Below are positions 1-6,934 of a DNA stretch of 11,734 bases, in pieces. The notes beneath the pieces were generated by a model, which was not told the origin of the DNA, did not search any database, and saw only the letters and a list, made by a program, of their open reading frames with translations. The stretch is from Actinomycetes bacterium (lineage in GTDB: Bacteria > Actinomycetota > Actinomycetes > Actinomycetales > Actinomycetaceae), in NCBI GenBank assembly GCA_023426345.1, contig JAFAAX010000065.1:1-11734 (forward strand), given 5' to 3'. The position numbers and the translations under genes are program-made. Each line of letters starts with the position of its first letter. The stretch's first letter is position 1.

Positions 1-1388
1 TGATCCATCGGCGCACCCGTCCGCTCCTGGGCGGCCCGCCCCTGGGCCAGCAGGGCGCCGATGACGCCGGCCAGGACGTCGCCGGAACCGGCCACGCCCG
101 TCCAACCGGTCGTCCCGGCGACGGAGAGCACTCGCCCATCCGCGGCGGCGACCAGAGTGACCGCCCCCTTGAGCACCACGGTCGCGCCGGTGAGCTCGAC
201 CAGGCGGCGCGCGGCCCGGAGCGGGTCGGCCTCGACCTCGTCGCGCGCCACGGCGCGGCCGCCCAGTTCCGTGAGCGCCGCGGCGGCCTCCCCGGCGTGC
301 GGAGTGAGGACGACCTGGGTGAGCGGCCCCGCCGCGCGCATCAGATCGGACAGGGACTCCAGGGCGCCGGCGTCGACGACCAGCGGGTGGCCGGCCTCCA
401 GGGCGCGCTGGACGACGGCTCGGGCCATCGGCTCCACGCCGGCGTCCAGCCCGGATCCGACGACGGCCGCCTGCGCGCGCCCTCGTGCGGCCACCACGCC
501 CGGATGCCTCTGGAGGACCATGTCGACGACGCGCCGGGAGGACGCGATCCGGACCATGCCGGGGCCCGCGGCCACGGCGCCGGACGCGCACAGCAGGCCG
601 GCGCCCGGGTAGGTGTCGGAGCCGGCGGCCACCGCGACGACGCCGCGGGTGTACTTATGGTCGAAGGGCCCGGGGACGTGGAGGGCGGCCGCGACGTCGG
701 CGGCTTCCGGGCGGAGGACGGCTGGATCGCCCTCGGGGGCGATGCCCAGGTCCTCCACCGTGATGGCCCCCGCGTGGGCGGCGGCGGGGGGCAGGGCCAG
801 GGGCGTCTTCATCGCTCCCATCGTCACCGTGCGCGCGGCATCGAGGACCTGCCCCTCGACACGCCCGTCCGTCCCGCCCAGACCCGTCGGGAGGTCGATG
901 GCTAGGACGGCTGTCCCGCACCGGTGCGCCCTCGCGTTCAGCGCGGCCACCATCGCGGCCAGAGGCTCCCGCAACGGACCGGTCAGCCCGGACCCGGTGA
1001 TCCCGTCGATCCATACGTCGGCGGCCAGCCAGACGGGCGGCTCCGCGGCCCCGGCCGGGGCGAGGTCGCGGACGTCCACGCCCGCTCGCCGAGCCGTCGC
1101 GAGCGCGCGGGCATGCGGGTGATCGGTGACCAGGGCCGCCCGGACCCGTCGCCCGGATGCGGCCAACGCCGCCGCCGCGTACAGGGCGTCCCCGCCGTTG
1201 TCGCCGCCGCCGACCAGCGCCACCACCGTCGAGCCGACGCCGGTCATCGCCAGTGCGGCGTCCGCCACCGCCCGGGCTGCGACGACCATGAGCGCGTCGT
1301 GGCCGCCCGCGGCCTCGGCCGCCTCGACGGCGCGCCGCTCCGCCTCCCGCACGACGGCGGGCTCGTACACCGGGATCATGGCGTCCAT
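1..1388 (-). CDS. nnr: Bifunctional NAD(P)H-hydrate epimerase / ADP-dependent dehydratase (Nnr), 3' end outside the window
   Basis: Repairs hydrated NADH/NADPH in the cytoplasm. The N-terminal NnrE half epimerises R- and S-NAD(P)HX, and the C-terminal NnrD half dehydrates the S form using ADP. I translated 462 codons from the ATG at 1388; the frame is open to the window edge. NnrE signs are GGGDNGGDAL (61-70, variant of the GxGNNGGDG loop), GSGLTG (132-137) and AIDLPTGL (163-170). NnrD signs are HKYTRG (244-249), LVVDAG (336-341), LTPHAGE (361-367), VVLKGA (404-409) and GVAGSGDVLAG (431-441), where D437 is the expected catalytic Asp. Actinobacterial fused proteins run to roughly 470-520 residues, so only a short C-terminus is missing. 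A GGGGGAGG Shine-Dalgarno lies 3 nt before this ATG and 12 nt before a second in-frame ATG at 1379, so either could start. The family is secure. The gene follows the MFS gene on the same strand after a 131-bp gap. Confidence 0.95.
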   Translation of the reverse strand, partial: MDAMIPVYEPAVVREAERRAVEAAEAAGGHDALMVVAARAVADAALAMTGVGSTVVALVGGGDNGGDALYAAAALAASGRRVRAALVTDHPHARALATARRAGVDVRDLAPAGAAEPPVWLAADVWIDGITGSGLTGPLREPLAAMVAALNARAHRCGTAVLAIDLPTGLGGTDGRVEGQVLDAARTVTMGAMKTPLALPPAAAHAGAITVEDLGIAPEGDPAVLRPEAADVAAALHVPGPFDHKYTRGVVAVAAGSDTYPGAGLLCASGAVAAGPGMVRIASSRRVVDMVLQRHPGVVAARGRAQAAVVGSGLDAGVEPMARAVVQRALEAGHPLVVDAGALESLSDLMRAAGPLTQVVLTPHAGEAAAALTELGGRAVARDEVEADPLRAARRLVELTGATVVLKGAVTLVAAADGRVLSVAGTTGWTGVAGSGDVLAGVIGALLAQGRAAQERTGAPMD

Positions 1389-1484
1389 TGTCCTCCCCCG
1401 CGCCGCTGATGCGGACGCCCGAGACGCCCCGATGGAGCGGGCCCGGACGAGGACGCCGGTCCCGGCCACGCGATCGGGCACCGG

Positions 1485-1510
1485 CTTCCGAAGGCGGAAG
1501 AGGGCCTCTT
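1485..1510 (-). terminator. Overlapping hairpins after the MFS gene, possible terminator
   Basis: Two adjacent palindromes lie 10-35 nt past the MFS stop codon. One is AAGAG-GGC-CTCTT (1498-1510), a 5-bp stem. The other is CTTCCG-AAGG-CGGAAG (1485-1500), a 6-bp stem with a tetraloop. They share 1498-1500, so they are mutually exclusive. There is no T-tract, which is common for actinobacterial terminators. This could end MFS transcription or attenuate read-through into nnr. The call rests on position and pairing only. Confidence 0.35.
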
Positions 1511-1519
1511 GCGCGGGTG

Positions 1520-3067
1520 TCAGGTCTCCGCGGCGAGACCGTGGTTCCGGGAGGCGCGGTCGACGCGCCACGCCATGAGAAGGCCCACGACCAGGACCGC
1601 CACGGAGGCGAGCACCGCCTGCGCGCAGGCGGCAGCGGCGGCGAGCGACCCGTCGATGCCGATGCCCGTCCCCGCCCCGGTGGCGGACGAGCCGAGTGTT
1701 GTGGCCAGCACGGACCCGCCGACGGCTGAGCCCATTGCGGTCCCGAGTTGTCTGACGGTCGACTGGGTGGCCGAGCCGATGCCGGAGTCGGCGGGAGGCA
1801 CGTCGCGCAGGACCGTGGAGGTCAGCTGCGCCGAGGCAAGGCCCAAACCGATTCCGTAGGGCAGGAGGACCAGTGCGACGAGCGGCCCGCCCCAGCGCCG
1901 GTCGACAGCCAGGGCCGTCAGCGCGGCACCGACGATCTCCAGCCCCAAGCCCAGCAGGACGACGCGGGTCGCGCCCAGACGCGCAGCCAGATGTCGGGCG
2001 CCCGCGCCGGACAGGAAGGCGCCGGCGGCCATCGCTGCCAGGACCGCTCCGGAGGACAGGGCTCCCAGCCCCAATCCGGAGACGAAGTACAGGGGAAGAA
2101 CGAACAGCAGGGCGAACTCGCCGATGGCGACGAGGCCCGCCGTGAGATTGCCCCACGCGAATGTCGGGATGCGGAACAGCCGGAGGTCCAGCAGGGCCGG
2201 GCGCCCGGCCGCCCGCCGGGCGGACTCCCACGCCGCGAAGACGGCCAGGATCAGCAGGCCGGCACCGATCGCGACGGGAACGGCGGACACCGCGGCATCG
2301 GCGCTCCATGTGAACCCGCCGAGGACCAGCGCGCCGGTCGCCGTCCACCATCCCAGGGAGTTCGCCTCGATGAGGCCGAAGACGATAGCGCCGAAGCCCA
2401 GGGCGCTCATGAGAGCACCGAGCGGGTCGACCCCTGCCGTGGCGTCCTCTGAGCGGGTTTCGTCGACGAACCTCAGGGCCGCCACAAACACGAGCAGTCC
2501 CAGGGGAACGTTCACCCAGAAGACCCACGGCCACGTCGCAACCTGCGTGATCGCCCCGCCGATGAGCGGGCCGAGCGCCGCGGCGCCCGACATCACGGCG
2601 CCCCACACGCCGAACGCGGCCGCGCGGTCACGGCCCCGGAACGTGGCGTTGACGGTGGACAATGTGGAGGGCAGGACCATGGAGCCGCCGATGCCCTGGA
2701 CGACGCGCGCCGCCAGCAGCGGACCGATCGCCCTGGACAGTGCGGCGAGGACCGACCCGGCGACGAAGATCGCGACGCCCGTCAGCATGAGGGCCCGCCG
2801 TCCCCGGGCGTCGCCCAGTCGACCCATCGACAGCAGCAGAGCGGCGAAGACGACCGAGTACAGGCTGGTGATCCACTGGGCGTCCGAGAGATCGAGGCGG
2901 AGGTCCGTGACGATCGTCGGCATGGCGACGGCCACGATCGTCCCGTCCAGGACGACCAGTCCCAGTCCCAGAGCGAGCACCCACAGGCCGATCCACTGGC
3001 GCCGCGACGCACCGCCGGGTTCCGACGACATGGCCGCGCCCAGCGTCGCCTCGTCTCCACTGGCCAT
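1520..3067 (-). CDS. MFS multidrug efflux transporter, DHA2 (EmrB/QacA-like, 14 TM) family
   Basis: A proton-coupled drug exporter of the cytoplasmic membrane; the substrate cannot be read from sequence. The protein is 515 residues from ATG 3067, typical for the family. TM1 carries VVLDGTIVAVAMP (39-51), the DHA2 motif D1 with an in-membrane Asp. Loop 2-3 has motif A, GRLGDARGRR (82-91). TM5 has motif C around ALGPLIGGA (164-172), followed by WPWVFWVNVPLG (179-190), a DHA2 hallmark. About fourteen hydrophobic spans can be counted. An upstream in-frame ATG at 3091 would give 523 residues. It lacks a ribosome site and would lie only about 13 nt after the inferred transcription start, while 3067 has GGAG six bases upstream, so I prefer 3067. 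The gene is divergent from a tetR gene, the standard layout for a repressor-controlled pump. Specific substrate and in vivo role are unknown. Confidence 0.9.
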   Translation of the reverse strand: MASGDEATLGAAMSSEPGGASRRQWIGLWVLALGLGLVVLDGTIVAVAMPTIVTDLRLDLSDAQWITSLYSVVFAALLLSMGRLGDARGRRALMLTGVAIFVAGSVLAALSRAIGPLLAARVVQGIGGSMVLPSTLSTVNATFRGRDRAAAFGVWGAVMSGAAALGPLIGGAITQVATWPWVFWVNVPLGLLVFVAALRFVDETRSEDATAGVDPLGALMSALGFGAIVFGLIEANSLGWWTATGALVLGGFTWSADAAVSAVPVAIGAGLLILAVFAAWESARRAAGRPALLDLRLFRIPTFAWGNLTAGLVAIGEFALLFVLPLYFVSGLGLGALSSGAVLAAMAAGAFLSGAGARHLAARLGATRVVLLGLGLEIVGAALTALAVDRRWGGPLVALVLLPYGIGLGLASAQLTSTVLRDVPPADSGIGSATQSTVRQLGTAMGSAVGGSVLATTLGSSATGAGTGIGIDGSLAAAAACAQAVLASVAVLVVGLLMAWRVDRASRNHGLAAET

Positions 3068-3089
3068 TGGGCTCTCCGATCTTTGCGAC

Positions 3090-3115
3090 ATGGTGTCTCA
3101 AAACAGGATCACCAT
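3090..3115. promoter_or_regulatory. Candidate TetR operator (inverted repeat)
   Basis: ATGGTG (3090-3095) and CACCAT (3110-3115) form a perfect 6-bp inverted repeat with a 14-bp centre and 20 bp between arm centres, about two helical turns. The right arm overlaps the -10 box of the MFS promoter, and the element lies between the divergent MFS and tetR genes. Position and symmetry suit a repressor site. The arms are short, and binding is an inference. Confidence 0.4.
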
Positions 3116-3140
3116 AGGCGAGATCCGTCGGGCGTGACAA
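3111..3140 (-). promoter_or_regulatory. Sigma70-like promoter of the MFS gene
   Basis: Read on the minus strand, TTGTCA (3140-3135, 5/6 to the -35 consensus) is followed after 18 bp by TATGGT (3116-3111, 4/6 to -10). Transcription would begin near 3104. That leaves about 37 nt before the ATG at 3067 but only about 13 nt before the ATG at 3091, which supports the downstream start. Confidence 0.5.
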
Positions 3141-3177
3141 GATGAGGACGAGCGTGTCGCTCAGTCACCCCGGACGC

Positions 3178-3207
3178 GGACACGGAGCCGGACACGGAGC
3201 CGGAGCC
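3178..3207 (+). repeat. Short tandem repeat in the tetR leader
   Basis: GGACACGGAGCC occurs twice in a row (3178-3189, 3190-3201). It is followed by half a unit, GGAGCC (3202-3207), and preceded by the related GGACGC (3172-3177). The tract lies in the region just upstream of the regulator start. It may be simple slippage sequence; no function is evident. Confidence 0.6.
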
Positions 3208-3237
3208 GACCGTTCGGGCCCACGGACGAGGAGGACC

Positions 3238-3846
3238 ATGCCGAGGATCAGCGCATCGACTGTGGCTGAGCACCATGCGAACATCGAGGCGCAGCTCATC
3301 GCGGCCGCGGAGGAGTTCCTGCGCGCGAATCCCCGGGCCCGTCTCACCGCTGGCGAGGTCTCGGAGCGGGTCGGCATCGCCCGCAACAGCATCTACCGCT
3401 ACGTCGAGTCCGTCGACGACCTCGCGGGCCTGGTCATCGCTCGCCACCTGCCGACATGGGTGGAGGCCGTCGACCAGGCCGTCAGCGAGGCCGGACCGGA
3501 TCCCATCGATCGTCTGGTCGCCTGGACCCGCGCGAACATCGACGAGGCTGTCCGCACCGGTCATGCCTGGCTCATGGAGGCGGCACGCGCCCAGCCTTCG
3601 CGCTCCTCGGACGAGGCGGCGCGCACTGCGCACGCGGCCCTGCGCGACCGGCTCATCGCCCTATGGGAGGAGCTCCCCGTCGGCTCCACGCAGCGGGCCG
3701 CCGCGGCCGCGGCTATCACGAACGGCATCGTCGAGTCCGGCTTCCACCTCCTCGAGTCCAGCGCACCTCCCCGCCTCGTCGTGGACCTCGCGTGCCAGGC
3801 GGTGCGCGGCTTGGCCCGCGAGATGAAGGCGGGCGCGCCGGCCTGA
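3238..3846 (+). CDS. TetR/AcrR-family transcriptional regulator
   Basis: A one-component, ligand-responsive DNA-binding protein of 202 residues. The N-terminal domain has the TetR fold: helix 1 at about 13-30, then the helix-turn-helix LTAGEVSERVGIARNSIYRY (36-55), with the typical R/N-S-I-Y-R-Y recognition-helix end. The remaining 140 residues are a helical ligand-binding/dimerisation domain with no recognisable pocket signature. I chose ATG 3238 because GAGGAGG lies just upstream. The frame is open back to an ATG at 3142, but that would add a low-complexity Gly/His/Arg leader with no ribosome site. It is divergent from the MFS pump gene, so it most likely represses that gene and itself through the shared intergenic region. 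The inducer is unknown. It converges with glmS, with 39 bp between the stop codons. Confidence 0.9.
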   Translation: MPRISASTVAEHHANIEAQLIAAAEEFLRANPRARLTAGEVSERVGIARNSIYRYVESVDDLAGLVIARHLPTWVEAVDQAVSEAGPDPIDRLVAWTRANIDEAVRTGHAWLMEAARAQPSRSSDEAARTAHAALRDRLIALWEELPVGSTQRAAAAAAITNGIVESGFHLLESSAPPRLVVDLACQAVRGLAREMKAGAPA

Positions 3847-3856
3847 CTTCTTCCCC

Positions 3857-3877
3857 ACACGGTCGAGTCGACCACGC
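3857..3877. terminator. Palindrome between convergent tetR and glmS, possible bidirectional terminator
   Basis: GGTCGAGTCGACC (3861-3873) pairs as a 5-bp GGTCG/CGACC stem with a 3-nt loop. In the minus-strand RNA it can be extended by three pairs, two of them G-U. It fills the gap between the two convergent stop codons. There is no T-tract, so the terminator call rests on position and symmetry. Confidence 0.35.
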
Positions 3878-3885
3878 GCGGGCCG

Positions 3886-5841
3886 CTACTCCACGGTGAC
3901 GGACTTCGCGAGGTTGCGCGGCTGATCGACGTCGTGGCCCATCGTGCCCGCCAGCTCGCACGCGAAGATCTGCAGGGGGACGACGTCCAGCAGCGGTAGA
4001 TAGAGCGTGGGGGCCGGCGGGATGCGGAAGACGGCCTCGGAGAAGGCGTCGACCGAGGTGTCGCCCTCCTCCGCGACGACGATCGTGCGGGCCCCGCGGG
4101 CGCGGACCTCCTGGATGTTGGAGAGGACCTTGCGGTGCAGTTCCGGGCGGCGCGGGGTGGGGACGACGACGATGACGGGCTGGCCCTCGTCGATGAGCGC
4201 GATGGGTCCGTGCTTGAGCTCGCCGGCGGCGAAGCCCTCCGCATGGATGTAGCACAGCTCCTTGAGCTTGAGCGCGCCCTCCAGGGCCACGGGGTAGCCG
4301 ACGTGGCGGCCCAGGTAGATGACGGACGTCGCGTCGGCCATCGTGCGGGCCACCTGGCGGACCGACTCCCCGCGGTCGAGGACCTCCTGGACCTTCTCGG
4401 GGATGAGCGCGAGCTTCTCCAGGTAGTCCGCGATCTCGTCGGCGTACTTGTTGCCGCGTATCTGGGCCAGGTAGAGGCCCAGGATGTAGGTGGCGGCGAT
4501 CTGGGCGGTGAAGGCCTTCGTCGAGGCGACGGCGATCTCGGGGCCGGCATGGGTGAGCAGCACCGCGTCGGACTCGCGTGAGATCGTGGAGCCGGGCGTG
4601 TTGACGATGGCCACCACCTTCGCGCCCTGCTCGCGGGCGTGGCGGATCGCCATGATCGTGTCCATCGTCTCCCCGGACTGGGAGATGGCCACGACCAGCG
4701 TCTTCTCGGTGACGACGGGGTCGCGGTAGCGGAACTCGCTGGCCAGCTCGACCTCCACGGGGATGCGGCACCAGTGCTCGATGGCATAGCGGGCCACCAG
4801 GCCCGCGTAGAACGCCGTGCCGCAGGCGATGACGACGACCTTGTCGGCGCCGCGCAGGATCGACTCCGGGATGCGGACCTCGTCGAGGACCATGCGCCCG
4901 TCGCCATCCATGCGGTCCGCGATCGTCTCGGCGATCGCGCGGGGCTGCTCGTGGATCTCCTTCTCCATGAAGGTCGGCCAGCCCTCCTTCGTCGCGCGGT
5001 CGTGGGCGAAGTCGACGGAGAAATGGCGCGCCTCGACGGGCGCGCCGGCCCGGTCGAGGACCGCCACCGCGTCGGCGGTCACGGCGACGACCTGATCCTG
5101 GCCGACCTCGACGGCGTCGGTGGTGTGCTCGGCGAACGCCAGCGCGTCCGACCCCAGGAAGTTCTCGCCCCGCCCGACCCCGATGACCAGGGGCGAGGAT
5201 CGGCGCGCGGCGACGATGAGGCCCGGGACCTCCTCCGACAGCGCAAGCAGCGTGTAGGTGCCCTGCAGACGCGGGGTGACGGCCAGCATCGCGGCGACCA
5301 GCGCCCGCCCGCGCTCGAGGTCCTCCCCGTCCAGCCCCGGCAGATCGCCCCTCCACGAGGGCGTCCCCGCGTCGTGGAACGCCAGGTCCAGCAGATGCAC
5401 GACGACCTCGGTGTCCGTCTCCGAGACGGGCACGATGCCGCGGGTGCGCAGTTCGGCGCGCAGGACGTCGGCGTTCTCGATGATGCCGTTGTGGACGAGG
5501 GCTAGGCGGCCGTCCAGGGAGACATGAGGATGGGCGTTGACGACGGTGGGCTGGCCGTGCGTGGCCCAGCGGGTGTGGCCGATCGCGGAGCGGGCCGGGC
5601 CCGTCTCCGCCTGGTCGAGGGCCGCCCTCAGGTTCGTCAGCTTGCCGACGGCCTTGACGACCGTCAGACCTCCTGTGACGGCGCCGTCCCGACCGGCGGG
5701 GTCGCCCTCGTCCCCGTCATGGGCCACGGCCACCCCGGCCGAGTCGTATCCGCGGTACTCCAGGCGGGAGAGCCCATCCATGACGAGGCTGAGGGGACGT
5801 GACGACGAGGTCCGGGCGACGCACCCGACGATTCCACACAT
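3886..5841 (-). CDS. glmS: Glutamine--fructose-6-phosphate aminotransferase (isomerizing)
   Basis: Makes glucosamine-6-phosphate from fructose-6-phosphate and glutamine, the entry step to UDP-GlcNAc for the cell wall. The protein is 651 residues. The N-terminal class-2 glutaminase begins MCGIVG, so Cys2 becomes the nucleophile after Met removal; this fixes the start at 5841. Glutaminase motifs are RLEYRGYDSAG (26-36) and GHTRWATHG (88-96). Two SIS domains follow: ACGTAFYAG (339-347), ISQSGET (386-392), VASTKAFTAQ (438-447) and KHGPIALID (543-551). The protein ends DQPRNLAKSVTVE. By alignment with E. coli numbering, E521, K525, E528, H544 and K646 match E481, K485, E488, H504 and K603. It is about 30-40 residues longer than E. 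coli GlmS; extra acidic/Gly segments at roughly 41-58 and 158-180 account for this. An in-frame GTG extension to 5946 is rejected because it would bury the catalytic Cys. Divergent from coaA. Confidence 0.98.
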   Translation of the reverse strand: MCGIVGCVARTSSSRPLSLVMDGLSRLEYRGYDSAGVAVAHDGDEGDPAGRDGAVTGGLTVVKAVGKLTNLRAALDQAETGPARSAIGHTRWATHGQPTVVNAHPHVSLDGRLALVHNGIIENADVLRAELRTRGIVPVSETDTEVVVHLLDLAFHDAGTPSWRGDLPGLDGEDLERGRALVAAMLAVTPRLQGTYTLLALSEEVPGLIVAARRSSPLVIGVGRGENFLGSDALAFAEHTTDAVEVGQDQVVAVTADAVAVLDRAGAPVEARHFSVDFAHDRATKEGWPTFMEKEIHEQPRAIAETIADRMDGDGRMVLDEVRIPESILRGADKVVVIACGTAFYAGLVARYAIEHWCRIPVEVELASEFRYRDPVVTEKTLVVAISQSGETMDTIMAIRHAREQGAKVVAIVNTPGSTISRESDAVLLTHAGPEIAVASTKAFTAQIAATYILGLYLAQIRGNKYADEIADYLEKLALIPEKVQEVLDRGESVRQVARTMADATSVIYLGRHVGYPVALEGALKLKELCYIHAEGFAAGELKHGPIALIDEGQPVIVVVPTPRRPELHRKVLSNIQEVRARGARTIVVAEEGDTSVDAFSEAVFRIPPAPTLYLPLLDVVPLQIFACELAGTMGHDVDQPRNLAKSVTVE

Positions 5842-5880
5842 GGTGGACATTGCAGCACACGTCGGGTCCCGTTTCCACCA
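5841..5880 (-). promoter_or_regulatory. Inverted repeat abutting the glmS start codon
   Basis: TGGTGGA (5841-5847) and TCCACCA (5874-5880) are perfect 7-bp inverted arms 26 bp apart. In a glmS leader RNA the 3' arm would end on the first base of the start codon. No clear Shine-Dalgarno is seen before glmS. A weak -10-like TGCAAT (minus, 5854-5849) lies 7 nt before the ATG, so a leaderless mRNA is an alternative. In that case the repeat would matter only as DNA. Confidence 0.25.
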
Positions 5881-5943
5881 GGGGCGGGGACGCCGCGGCC
5901 TCCCGCGCCCGGCCCGGATGACGGCGACGGGGCCCGGATGCGG

Positions 5944-5956
5944 CACAATACCGGGG
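5944..5956 (+). promoter_or_regulatory. Candidate -10 box for a leaderless coaA transcript
   Basis: CACAAT (5944-5949, 4/6 to TATAAT) is followed by six bases and then the GTG at 5956. A transcript would therefore begin at or next to the start codon. There is no Shine-Dalgarno before this GTG and no good -35. Leaderless mRNAs are common in actinobacteria. Confidence 0.35.
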
Positions 5957-6927
5957 TGACGTCACCGACCACCGCGGCGTCCTCCCTCGAGGAGGGCCCT
6001 TTCGTCCGTTTCGACCGCTCCGCGTGGGACCAGTTGGTCTCGCACACGCCCCTGCCCCTGACGCAGGACGACATCGTGCGGATCGCGTCCCTGGGCGACC
6101 CGATCGACATGCGCGAGGTCGATGCGATCTACCGTCCGCTGTCCGCCCTGCTCCAGGTCTACGTCGACGGGCGGCGCCGCACCTCGGCGGAGCGGCGCGC
6201 CTTCCTGGGCGAGCACGCGGCCCCCGCGGTGCCCTTCGTCATCGGCATCGCCGGATCCGTGGCGGTCGGCAAGTCCACCGTGGCGCGCCTGCTGCGCCTG
6301 CTGCTGAGCCGGTGGCCGGGCACGCCGCGCGTCGACCTGGTGACCACCGACGGCTTTCTCCTTCCCAACGCCATTCTGGAGGAGCGCGGCATCCTGGACC
6401 GCAAGGGGTTCCCCGAGTCCTACGATCGCGAGGCGCTCCTGCGCTTCGTCTCCGAGGTCAAGGCCGGGCGCGGCGACCTGCGCGTGCCCGTCTACTCCCA
6501 CATCGTCTACGACATCGTGCCCGGGGAGTGGACGGTCGTCGACCGCCCGGACATCCTCATCATCGAGGGCGTCAACGTCCTCCAGCCGCCTCACCTGCAT
6601 CCGGGCGCCGTGGACAACGGCGTCGTGGTGTCCGACTACTTCGACTTCTCGATCTACGTGGACGCGGAGGAGCACTCGGTCGAGGAGTGGTACGTCCAGC
6701 GCTTCCTCCAGCTGCGCCGGACGGCCTTCACGGACCCGGACTCCTACTTCCGGACCTACTCCGGCCTCGACGACGGTCAGGCCGTCGCCACCGCGCAGGG
6801 GTACTGGGACGACATCAACCTGCCGAACCTGCGGACGAACATCCTGCCCACGCGCCCGCGGGCCACGATGATCTTCCGGAAGGGCCCCGACCACCGCGTC
6901 GAGACCCTCTGGCTGCGCAAGGAGTGA
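5956..6927 (+). CDS. coaA: Type I pantothenate kinase
   Basis: Phosphorylates pantothenate with ATP, the first and usually rate-setting step of CoA synthesis, in the cytoplasm. The protein is 323 residues from GTG 5956, against about 312-316 for characterised CoaA. It has the P-loop GSVAVGKS (100-107), the family-specific VDLVTTDGFLLPNA (126-139), RKGFPESYDREALLRF (149-164), PVYSHIVYDIVPG (178-190), DILIIEGVNVLQ (199-210), and the C-terminal NLRTNILPTRPRATMIFRK (291-309). These match the bacterial type I enzyme, not type II or III. An in-frame ATG at 5938 would add six residues but lies before the putative -10, so GTG is preferred. It is divergent from glmS (114 bp apart) and convergent with glmM, whose stop is only 7 bp away. 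CoA feedback inhibition is a family property, not visible here. Confidence 0.97.
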   Translation: MTSPTTAASSLEEGPFVRFDRSAWDQLVSHTPLPLTQDDIVRIASLGDPIDMREVDAIYRPLSALLQVYVDGRRRTSAERRAFLGEHAAPAVPFVIGIAGSVAVGKSTVARLLRLLLSRWPGTPRVDLVTTDGFLLPNAILEERGILDRKGFPESYDREALLRFVSEVKAGRGDLRVPVYSHIVYDIVPGEWTVVDRPDILIIEGVNVLQPPHLHPGAVDNGVVVSDYFDFSIYVDAEEHSVEEWYVQRFLQLRRTAFTDPDSYFRTYSGLDDGQAVATAQGYWDDINLPNLRTNILPTRPRATMIFRKGPDHRVETLWLRKE

Positions 6928-6934
6928 ACGCCGC

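Noticed and set aside
3561..4907. 448-residue minus frame rich in Ser/Arg/Pro
   Set aside because: Out-of-frame shadow of glmS and the tetR 3' end. It has no motifs and typical high-GC alternate-frame composition.
5842..5946. In-frame N-terminal extension of GlmS from GTG 5946
   Set aside because: It would add 35 Arg/Pro-rich residues before MCGIVG. The family needs Cys directly after the initiator Met as the glutaminase nucleophile.
5842..5955. glmS ribozyme or other known riboswitch upstream of glmS
   Set aside because: The leader is short and does not resemble the glmS ribozyme core, which is a Firmicutes-type element. No other riboswitch consensus was recognised.
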